From NCBI GenBank assembly GCA_002359495.1, contig DENB01000013.1, positions 1-5,550 on the forward strand: 5,550 nucleotides of DNA. The letters run 5' to 3'. This document shows, piece by piece, positions 1 to 5,066 of this stretch. The number at the start of each line of letters is the position of its first letter. Within the stretch, counting starts at the first letter, position 1. The position numbers and the translations under genes were made by a program. The notes below the pieces were generated by a model. The model saw only the letters and a list, made by a program, of their open reading frames with translations, was not told the origin of the DNA and did no database searches. Source of the stretch: Enterobacteriaceae bacterium UBA2655 (GTDB lineage Bacteria; Pseudomonadota; Gammaproteobacteria; Enterobacterales; Enterobacteriaceae).

Positions 1-717
1 GAACACCAGACGATCCAGCTTCGCTTTGCCCCGCCAGTAGTCAGGAAAAGCTTTATAGAGAATGCGCGAGTCCTTCTGATACTGCACCAGCTCAAACGGC
101 CCGGTGCCGATCGGATTCATATCGACTTTTTCCGGCGTACCCGCCTTCAGCATCTTATCGGCATATTCTGCGGAGTGGATCGAGGCGAAATACCAGGCGA
201 GATCGGCCAAAAACGGCGCTTCCGCATGGGCCAGGGTAAAACGCAGGGTATGCTCGTCCACCTTCTCGATGTTTTTGATCAGCGTGCCCAGCTCCAGACT
301 GTCGAAGTTGGTGTAGCTGCCGCCGGAGACGGTGTGGTACGGATTTTTCGCATCCATCTGACGCATAAACGAGAAGATCACATCATCCGCGTTGAGATCG
401 CGGCTGGGTTTGAAAAATTTGTTACTGTGAAATTTTACCCCTTTACGCAGATGGAAAGTGTAAACCGTGCCGTCAGCGCTGATCTCCCAGCGCTCCGCCA
501 GACCCGGCGCCAGCTCCGTAGTGCCGGTCTTAAAATCCACCAGCCGGTCGAACACCGGCACCGCGCTGGCATCCACGCTGGTGCCGGAGGTGTAGAGCTG
601 CGGATTGAAGTTCTCCGGCGAACCTTCAGAACAAAACACCAGCGTTTTCGCCGATGCGCTGCTGGCCAGGGCCAGGGCCAACGCTGACAGCGCCAGCCGC
701 GTCATCCTCTTTTTCAT
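1..717 (-). CDS. DppA-like periplasmic dipeptide/oligopeptide-binding protein of an ABC transporter (N-terminal 239 residues, cut by window edge)
   Basis: Periplasmic solute-binding protein (SBP_bac_5 family) that captures short peptides and hands them to a Dpp/Opp-type inner-membrane ABC transporter. The frame is open from the ATG at 717 to the left edge. It starts with a lysine/arginine-rich signal peptide with an Ala-Leu core and a likely cut after ASA (residue 23), and the mature protein begins KTLVFCSEGSP as in E. coli DppA. DppA-like stretches continue without gaps: FNPQLYTSGT (37-46), the family signature around APGLAERWEISADG (70-83), LRKGVKFH (90-97), NADDVIFSF (109-117), EAPFLADLA (166-174) and NPIGTGPFEL (201-210). 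Cys29 matches the first cysteine of the DppA disulfide. The ligand-gripping C-terminal half is outside the window. A GAGGAG ribosome site lies 4 nt before the start (minus, 727-722). Divergence from true DppA and the pepT neighbour suggest a paralogue. Permease genes, if linked, would lie to the left. The exact peptide preference is unknown. Confidence 0.93.
   Translation of the reverse strand, partial: MKKRMTRLALSALALALASSASAKTLVFCSEGSPENFNPQLYTSGTSVDASAVPVFDRLVDFKTGTTELAPGLAERWEISADGTVYTFHLRKGVKFHSNKFFKPSRDLNADDVIFSFMRQMDAKNPYHTVSGGSYTNFDSLELGTLIKNIEKVDEHTLRFTLAHAEAPFLADLAWYFASIHSAEYADKMLKAGTPEKVDMNPIGTGPFELVQYQKDSRILYKAFPDYWRGKAKLDRLVF
664..680. repeat. Short tandem hexamer GGCCAG (2.8 copies) in the signal-peptide coding region
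   Basis: GGCCAG is repeated twice and followed by GGCCA, encoding Ala-Leu dipeptides in the hydrophobic core of the DppA-like signal peptide on the minus strand. Each unit is in frame, so a slip would lengthen or shorten the core by two residues without a frameshift. With under three copies this is probably just a codon-level coincidence. Confidence 0.6.
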
Positions 718-735
718 CGTGCTCCTCGCTTTTTA

Positions 736-764
736 TTGACTTCCCACAGGCAGGATTAGTAAAT
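736..764 (+). promoter_or_regulatory. Weak candidate sigma70 promoter for the pepT-like gene
   Basis: A TTGACT box (736-741) matches the -35 consensus at five of six bases. The only nearby -10-like hexamer is GTAAAT (759-764) at 17 bp, which matches three of six. It lies in the 118-bp divergent spacer upstream of the peptidase gene. The start site would fall near 770, giving a leader of roughly 65 nt. The weak -10 suggests activator dependence or that this is not the real promoter. Confidence 0.3.
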
Positions 765-808
765 GAAACATCTATTTAATAACACGTATAGCACCTTAAC
801 GAACCTCG

Positions 809-822
809 TTGTGCGCTCACAA
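809..822. promoter_or_regulatory. Short dyad TTGTG-CGCT-CACAA just upstream of the pepT-like ribosome site
   Basis: A perfect 5-bp inverted repeat with a 4-base centre sits immediately before the ribosome-binding site (AAGGA, 825-829) of the peptidase gene and inside the divergent spacer. The arms resemble half-sites of LacI/GalR-family operators, and TGTG...CACA also recalls CRP half-sites. The CRP spacing (TGTGA-N6-TCACA) is not met. It could be an operator shared by the divergent genes or a small RNA hairpin near the ribosome site. The evidence is pattern only. Confidence 0.25.
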
Positions 823-835
823 ATAAGGAAAAGTG

Positions 836-2062
836 ATGACAGATACTTTAGCCGGACAGTTAACCTCGCGCTTTTATCGCTACCTGGCCGTGACCAGTCA
901 GAGCGACGCGAAATCGACCACTCTTCCCAGCACGCCGGAACAGCACGCGATGGCGCGGCTGCTGGCTGACGAACTGCGCGCGCTGGGGCTGATGGAGGTG
1001 GTGATTGACGAGCACGCCACCGTCACGGCGGTGAAAAAAGGCAACCGTCCGCAGGCGCCGCGCATCGGCTTTATTACCCACATCGATACTGTCGATGTGG
1101 GTCTTTCGCCGCATATCCATCCGCAAACCCTGACCTTTAGCGGCGAGGATCTCTGTCTGAACCCGCAGCAGCAGATCTGGCTGCGCGTCGCCGAGCACCC
1201 GGAGATCCTGCCCTATCGGGGCCAGCAGATTATTTTCAGCGACGGCACCAGCGTGCTGGGCGCGGACAACAAAGCGGCGGTGACGGTGGTGATGACGCTG
1301 ATGGAAAACCTGAGCGGCGATCACGGCGATATCGTGGTCGCCTTTGTCCCGGACGAGGAGATTGGCCTGCGCGGCGCAAAAGCGCTGGATCTGCAAAGCC
1401 GCTTTAACGTCGATTTCGCCTGGACCATCGACTGCTGCGAACTGGGCGAGGTGGTTTATGAGAATTTCAACGCGGCGGCGGCGGAGATCCATTTTACCGG
1501 CGTGACCGCGCATCCGATGTCCGGCAAAGGGGTGCTGGTGAATCCGCTCCTGATGGCGCACGACTTTATCAGCGAATTCGATCGCCTGGAGACGCCGGAA
1601 CATACGGAAGGACGCGAAGGCTATATCTGGTTCAACGACATGCAGGCGAACGCCAGCGAGGCGCGGCTTAAGGCGTCGATCCGGGATTTCGATCTTAACG
1701 CCTTCGCCGCGCGCAAACAGAAGCTGCAGGCGGTCGCGCAGCAGATTGCCGCCCGTTACCCCACTGGCAGCGTGGATCTGACGATCAGCGATACCTACAG
1801 CAATATCAGCAACGCCATCGGCGACGATCGTCGCGCCGTCGATCTGATCTTCGAAGCGCTGAAGGCGCTGGAGATCGATCCTAAAGTGATCCCGATGCGC
1901 GGCGGCACCGACGGCGCGGCGCTCTCGGCGAAAAGCTTGCTGACGCCGAATTTCTTTACCGGCGCCCACAATTTCCATTCGAAATTCGAATTTCTGCCGA
2001 TTCCGTCTTTCGTAAAATCGTATCAGGTGGCGGAAAAGCTCTGTTATCTGGCGGCAAGATAA
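836..2062 (+). CDS. pepT: Peptidase T-family tripeptidase (M20B zinc aminopeptidase)
   Basis: Cytoplasmic di-zinc aminotripeptidase that removes the N-terminal residue from tripeptides, probably finishing breakdown of imported peptides. The 408 residues equal the length of E. coli PepT. Family landmarks fall in order: LPSTPEQ (30-36), GFITHIDT with metal ligand His82 and Asp84, LGADNKA with bridging Asp143, PDEEIG with catalytic Glu174 and ligand Glu175, TID with ligand Asp199, VTAHPMSGKG with His226 in the dimerisation/lid domain, RGGTDGA (355-361), and FTGAHNFH with ligand His381. All expected catalytic and metal residues are therefore present. Differences from E. coli: Asp199 is followed by Cys-Cys rather than Gly-Gly, and the region after His381 reads SKFEF rather than GKHEF. 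I chose ATG 836 because AAGGA (825-829) has normal spacing from it; the in-frame GTG at 833 is too close. It is divergent from the DppA-like gene, and a terminator hairpin lies 3'. Sequence drift suggests a PepT paralogue, so specificity may differ. Confidence 0.93.
   Translation: MTDTLAGQLTSRFYRYLAVTSQSDAKSTTLPSTPEQHAMARLLADELRALGLMEVVIDEHATVTAVKKGNRPQAPRIGFITHIDTVDVGLSPHIHPQTLTFSGEDLCLNPQQQIWLRVAEHPEILPYRGQQIIFSDGTSVLGADNKAAVTVVMTLMENLSGDHGDIVVAFVPDEEIGLRGAKALDLQSRFNVDFAWTIDCCELGEVVYENFNAAAAEIHFTGVTAHPMSGKGVLVNPLLMAHDFISEFDRLETPEHTEGREGYIWFNDMQANASEARLKASIRDFDLNAFAARKQKLQAVAQQIAARYPTGSVDLTISDTYSNISNAIGDDRRAVDLIFEALKALEIDPKVIPMRGGTDGAALSAKSLLTPNFFTGAHNFHSKFEFLPIPSFVKSYQVAEKLCYLAAR
1076..1102. 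repeat. Perfect 11-bp inverted repeat (5-nt loop) inside pepT, over the catalytic motif codons
   Basis: ACCCACATCGA (1076-1086) and TCGATGTGGGT (1092-1102) are exact reverse complements separated by TACTG. The dyad covers the codons for the HIDTVDVG stretch, including catalytic His82 and Asp84. It could fold as a stable mRNA hairpin, and GTCTTTCGCC follows it, with only a very short T-run. Protein constraint explains the first arm but not obviously the second. Function is unknown. Confidence 0.75.
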
Positions 2063-2066
2063 GCGG

Positions 2067-2090
2067 AAAAAAGGCGGCTCGCGCCGCCTT
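2067..2090 (-). terminator. Rho-independent terminator of the aminotransferase/binding-protein operon, between convergent genes
   Basis: AAGGCGGC (2071-2078) and GCCGCCTT (2083-2090) form a perfect 8-bp GC-rich stem around the tetraloop TCGC. Read on the minus strand the stem runs directly into six T residues (2072-2067), the classical intrinsic terminator, 10 bp after the binding-protein stop codon. On the plus strand the same hairpin follows the pepT stop by 8 bp but is trailed only by TTGTTC, so it is at best a weak terminator for pepT. It is probably partly bidirectional. Confidence 0.85.
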
Positions 2091-2099
2091 GTTCAGGAA

Positions 2100-2876
2100 T
2101 TACTTCGCGACGCTGACGTCGATGCCGGGGAAGAATTTTTTCGCCAGTTTGCTTACGGTGCCGTCGTTCTGCACTTTTTCAATCGCCGCATCCAGCTTCT
2201 GCTTCAGCTGTGCGTCATCTTTGCGCAGACCGAAGCCGATGCCGGTGCCCAGAATTTTGTCATCCTCAACCGGTCTGCCGACAAAGGCGAAACCTTTGCC
2301 CTGCGGTTTTTCCAGGAAGCCTGACTGACCCGCCGCCGACATCACCAGCGTGCCGTCAAGGCGTCCGGCCACCATGTCGTTATAGACCTGGTTCTGATCC
2401 TGATAAGAAGTGACGGTAACGCCCTGCGTCTCCCAGTGCTGTTTGGCGTAGGTTTCCTGAATCGACCCCTGCAATACGCCGATATTTTTGCCCTTCAGCG
2501 CCTCGGCGGTCGGCGCCAGCTTTTCGCCCTCTTTCGCCACCAGCATGCTGGGGATGCGGTAGATGGGACGGGTAAAGCCGATGCTTTTCGCGCGCGCTTC
2601 GGTGATGTTCATCGCCGAATTGATAGCGTCGAATTTTTTCGCCTGCAGCGCCGGGATCAGCGCATCGAAGCTGCTTTCCACCCAAGAGCAGGTAAAGTTG
2701 CCGGCCCGGCAAATGGCTTTGCCCAGTTCGATATCGAAACCTTCCAGCTCGCCCTGCGCGTTGCGGCTCTCAAACGGCGGATACTGCGACTCCAGGCCGT
2801 AACGTAAATTTTCAGCCAGCGCGCTTACCGAGGTCAGCATGCCTAACGCCAGAAACAGTGCATTCATTTTTTTCAT
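2100..2876 (-). CDS. HisJ/ArgT-like periplasmic amino-acid-binding protein of an ABC transporter
   Basis: Periplasmic binding protein of the HisJ/LAO family (SBP_bac_3), which delivers amino acids to a polar amino-acid ABC transporter. The 258 residues are a usual length. A signal peptide (1-21, cut after ALA) precedes a mature chain that aligns without gaps to HisJ: YPPFESRNAQGELEGFDIEL (32-51), the Cys56/Cys63 pair matching the HisJ disulfide, DALIPAL (71-77), ITEAR with carboxylate-binding Arg95, GVLQGSIQET (133-142), AGRLDG (170-175), GTGIGFGLRKDD (210-221) and NDGTVSKLAKKFF (237-249). The pocket differs from HisJ: Glu29 for Asp11, Ala88 for Ser70, Asn90 for Ser72, Ile139 for Thr121 and Met179 for Asp161, so the ligand may not be lysine, arginine, ornithine or histidine. 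The ribosome site AAGGG (2887-2883) is 6 nt before the ATG. The aminotransferase stop is 15 bp upstream, so the two are probably co-transcribed. No permease or ATPase gene accompanies it here. Confidence 0.92.
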   Translation of the reverse strand: MKKMNALFLALGMLTSVSALAENLRYGLESQYPPFESRNAQGELEGFDIELGKAICRAGNFTCSWVESSFDALIPALQAKKFDAINSAMNITEARAKSIGFTRPIYRIPSMLVAKEGEKLAPTAEALKGKNIGVLQGSIQETYAKQHWETQGVTVTSYQDQNQVYNDMVAGRLDGTLVMSAAGQSGFLEKPQGKGFAFVGRPVEDDKILGTGIGFGLRKDDAQLKQKLDAAIEKVQNDGTVSKLAKKFFPGIDVSVAK

Positions 2877-2891
2877 TGTTAACCCTTATTT

Positions 2892-4058
2892 TTAACTTTT
2901 GACCTGACAGAGCGCCCGCGCACCCGCCTGCAAGGTGGCGTCATCTTTGGCGAAAGAGAGACGAATTAACTTATTATCCGTGCCGTCCATATAAAACGCT
3001 GACAGCGGTATCGTCGCCACACCGTAATCGGTGATGAGACGTTTTACCATTTCACTGTCCGCTTCGTCACTGAAATGTCCGTAGCTGGCGAGCATAAAGA
3101 AGGATCCGGCGCTGGGCAGCAGTCTGAACGGCGAATCCTGCATCAGCGCCAGCAGCCTGTCGCGCTTCTGCTGATAAAACGCGGAGAGCGACAGGTAGTT
3201 TTGCGCATTCTGCAAATAGTGCGCAAAGCCGACCTGCATCGGCGTATCCGCCGAAAACATCATAAACTGGTGGATTTTCACCACCTCTTCCATCAGCGCC
3301 GCTGGCGCCAGGCAATAACCGACGCGCCAGCCGGTAACATGAAAAGTCTTACCGAACGAGGAGACAATCACGCTGCGCTGCGCCAGCTCCGCATGCGTCG
3401 CCATGCCGCAATGCGCGCGGCCGTCATACAGAATATGCTCGTATACCTCATCGGAAAGCACGATGATATCGGTGTTGCGCGTCAGGGCGGCGAGCTGGTT
3501 CAGATCTTCCGGGCTCAGCACCTGCGCGCTGGGGTTATGCGGCGTATTGATGATGATCATGCGCGTGCGCGGCGTGATGGCGGCGCGCAGTTCGTCCCAG
3601 TCGATGGCGAAATCGGGCACCTGCAGTTTCAGGCCGATCGGCGTCGCGCCCTGCAAACGCACCACCGGCGCATAGCTGTCGAAAGCCGGCTCGAAAAAGA
3701 TCACTTCGTCGCCAGGGTGAACCAGCCCGGAAATCGCCATATAGAGGCCCTGGCTGGCGCTGCCGGTGATCAGCACTTCGCTCGCCGGGTCGTACTTTCG
3801 ACCGTAGAGCACGTTGACTTTCTGCGCCAGCGCCTCTTTCAGCGCAGGCAAACCGGTCATCGGCGCATACTGGTTATGTCCTTCGCGCATCGCCCGGCTT
3901 ACCGCCTCGACCAGCGCCGGATCGCAGGGGAAATTAGGCGCTCCCTGCGACAGATTGATCGCGTTGTGCTGCGCGGAGAGCTGGCCGATTACGCTAAAAA
4001 TGGTGGTGCCGACGTCAGGCAATTTCGACTGGGTATGAACGCTTGAACTGAGGGGCAT
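2892..4058 (-). CDS. YbdL-like methionine-preferring PLP-dependent aminotransferase (class I/II, fold type I)
   Basis: Cytoplasmic aminotransferase close to E. coli YbdL, which transaminates methionine and also histidine and phenylalanine, and can make methionine from its keto acid (salvage). From ATG 4058 the protein has 388 residues against 386 for YbdL. Shared landmarks: SKLPDVGTTIF (11-21), INLSQG (34-39), HNQYAPMTG (61-69), NTPHNPSA with cofactor-contacting Asn175, SDEVYEH with Asp203 pairing the PLP ring nitrogen and Tyr206, VSSFGKTFHVTGW with the Schiff-base Lys237, and IRLSFAK with carboxylate-binding Arg366. All key residues are present. An in-frame ATG at 4079 would add seven residues, but no ribosome site precedes it; GGAG (4067-4064) lies 5 nt before ATG 4058, which is why I chose that start. 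It is the first gene of an operon with the downstream binding protein and is divergent from the LysR gene. Substrate is inferred from family; other hydrophobic or kynurenine-type substrates cannot be excluded. Confidence 0.92.
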   Translation of the reverse strand: MPLSSSVHTQSKLPDVGTTIFSVIGQLSAQHNAINLSQGAPNFPCDPALVEAVSRAMREGHNQYAPMTGLPALKEALAQKVNVLYGRKYDPASEVLITGSASQGLYMAISGLVHPGDEVIFFEPAFDSYAPVVRLQGATPIGLKLQVPDFAIDWDELRAAITPRTRMIIINTPHNPSAQVLSPEDLNQLAALTRNTDIIVLSDEVYEHILYDGRAHCGMATHAELAQRSVIVSSFGKTFHVTGWRVGYCLAPAALMEEVVKIHQFMMFSADTPMQVGFAHYLQNAQNYLSLSAFYQQKRDRLLALMQDSPFRLLPSAGSFFMLASYGHFSDEADSEMVKRLITDYGVATIPLSAFYMDGTDNKLIRLSFAKDDATLQAGARALCQVKS

Positions 4059-4116
4059 GGGCACTCCGGGTTGGTGCATAAAAATGTAGTAAAAGTTAGT
4101 TTCTATTCAACTTACT

Positions 4117-4134
4117 GCGACTTGAGTCCGCAAG
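4117..4134. promoter_or_regulatory. Imperfect dyad in the lysR/aminotransferase divergent region
   Basis: GCGACT-TG-AGTCCGC (4117-4131) is a dyad interrupted by one extra C, and it overlaps the exact CTTG-N6-CAAG dyad at 4121-4134. It lies between the divergent aminotransferase and LysR genes, next to the candidate promoter elements of both, so it is a plausible recognition site for the LysR protein. It lacks a clean T-N11-A core, so this is inference from position and symmetry. Confidence 0.35.
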
Positions 4135-4151
4135 CGAAATCTTGTCATAAT
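4122..4151 (+). promoter_or_regulatory. Candidate sigma70 promoter for the lysR gene
   Basis: TTGAGT (4122-4127, four of six consensus) and CATAAT (4146-4151, five of six) are 18 bp apart, which predicts a start near 4158 and a short leader before the GGAGG ribosome site. An alternative pair, TTGTCA (4142-4147) with GATCAT (4165-4170) at 17 bp, would start only about 10 nt before the lysR start codon. Both overlap the dyads described here, consistent with autoregulation. Confidence 0.5.
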
Positions 4152-4155
4152 AGCC

Positions 4156-4170
4156 ATGATAAAAGATCAT
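4156..4170. promoter_or_regulatory. Candidate LysR-type operator ATGAT-N5-ATCAT (T-N11-A box)
   Basis: A perfect 5-bp inverted repeat around AAAAG meets the T-N11-A pattern (T4157, A4169) typical of LysR-family binding sites. It sits at the predicted lysR start site, just before GGAGG (4175-4179), and downstream of the CATAAT box, where binding would favour self-repression. Its centre is about 38 bp from that of the upstream dyad, so one LysR tetramer could in principle span both. No binding data; pattern only. Confidence 0.45.
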
Positions 4171-4184
4171 AGCTGGAGGCTGAT

Positions 4185-5066
4185 ATGTCCCGCCGAACCC
4201 TGCCGTTGAATGCCATCGATGCGTTTCTGGTTACCGCGCGTCATCTTAACCTCACCCATGCCGCCAGCGAATTATGCCTTACCCAGGGCGCCGTCAGCCG
4301 TAAAATCGCCGCGCTGGAAATCTGGCTCGGCTTCGCGCTTTTTGAACGCCACGCGCGCGGTCTGCGTCTTACGCCGCAGGGCGCGGCGCTGCTGCCGGAA
4401 CTGCGGCAGGGATTCGGCATCATGGCGAAGGCGATGGAAAAGGCCAGCCGCAGCAACGGCGTGGTTCGTCTGAAAGCGCCGACCTGCGCGATGCGCTGGC
4501 TAGTGCCGCGGCTGGTGGCGCTGGAGCGTCAGCGGCCGGAGATCCATGTCGCCCTGACCACCACCCTCGATCACGCCGCGCAGCTGGAGAATTTCGATGC
4601 GGCTATCGTCTACGGCAAACCTCAGCCCGATGCATTCCGCTTGTTTGATGAGGCGCTGACGCCGGTGCTGGCCGGCAACCTGGCGCCGCCGACGTCGATC
4701 GCGGCGCTGGCGCGCTTCACTTTTCTGCATCCTACTCAAGACGGGCGGGACTGGCGGCTCTGGCTGGAGCAGCAGCGGACGACGCTTGAGATGGCGCGCA
4801 ATCAGCATTTCGACACCATGGATCTCGCTATCAGCGCGGCGATTCAGGGGTTCGGCGTGACGGTGGCCGACGTTAATCTGGTCGAAAGCGACCTGTTGGC
4901 GGGGCGTTTGATCGCCCCGTTCAGCACAAAGGTAAAGACGGGCGCCACGTACAGCCTGTTGCAGCGCCCAAATGACGACGCGCCCCCTTTCCTGCCGGAC
5001 CTGGTAGCGTGGCTATGTCAGCCTCAGAACGAGACCCACTCCTCCGTTGCGCCGGAGCGGGTCTGA
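4185..5066 (+). CDS. LysR-family transcriptional regulator, GcvA-like subgroup
   Basis: DNA-binding regulator of 293 residues, normal for the family. The N-terminal winged helix-turn-helix (about 8-67) reads [22 protein letters not shown] followed by the recognition helix [13 protein letters not shown] (33-45), [15 protein letters not shown] (52-66) and a linker helix to about 90. The effector domain (about 92-280) shows the GcvA-like RWLVPRL (104-110), FDAAIVYG (137-144) and [15 protein letters not shown] (215-229). The start ATG has a strong GGAGG (4175-4179) 5 nt upstream. It is transcribed away from the aminotransferase/binding-protein operon across a 126-bp spacer with dyads, the classical LysR layout, so that operon is the likely target; the effector could be an amino acid or its keto acid (inference). 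The last 43 bp, including the stop, overlap the convergent chemoreceptor gene. The C-terminal tail after about residue 280 has no family match that I recognise. Confidence 0.93.
   Translation: MSRRTLPLNAIDAFLVTARHLNLTHAASELCLTQGAVSRKIAALEIWLGFALFERHARGLRLTPQGAALLPELRQGFGIMAKAMEKASRSNGVVRLKAPTCAMRWLVPRLVALERQRPEIHVALTTTLDHAAQLENFDAAIVYGKPQPDAFRLFDEALTPVLAGNLAPPTSIAALARFTFLHPTQDGRDWRLWLEQQRTTLEMARNQHFDTMDLAISAAIQGFGVTVADVNLVESDLLAGRLIAPFSTKVKTGATYSLLQRPNDDAPPFLPDLVAWLCQPQNETHSSVAPERV

Noticed and set aside
175..687. 170-codon plus-strand frame opposite the DppA-like gene
   Set aside because: The minus strand here encodes a gap-free DppA-like sequence with a signal peptide; the plus-strand frame has no motif or ribosome site.
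763..969. Short frame starting MKHLFNN in the dppA-like/pepT spacer, with AGGA 7 nt upstream
   Set aside because: It could be imagined as a leader peptide, but it does not stop before pepT and runs 134 nt into it in another frame, where its composition becomes that of a shadow. No hairpin/attenuator logic is visible around it.
860..1978. 372-codon open frame on the minus strand opposite pepT
   Set aside because: It lies wholly antisense to a convincing PepT gene, has an Arg/His/Gln-rich composition typical of the reverse frame of GC-rich genes, and shows no recognisable domain.
3075..4046. 323-codon open frame on the plus strand opposite the aminotransferase
   Set aside because: It is antisense to a gene with all catalytic motifs, and its Arg/His/Gln-rich content marks it as a shadow.
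4900..4919. 7-bp GC-rich hairpin (CGGGGCG-TTTGAT-CGCCCCG) inside lysR
   Set aside because: Stems of this size are common in GC-rich coding DNA, no T-run follows, and it lies within the effector domain, so I do not call a terminator.
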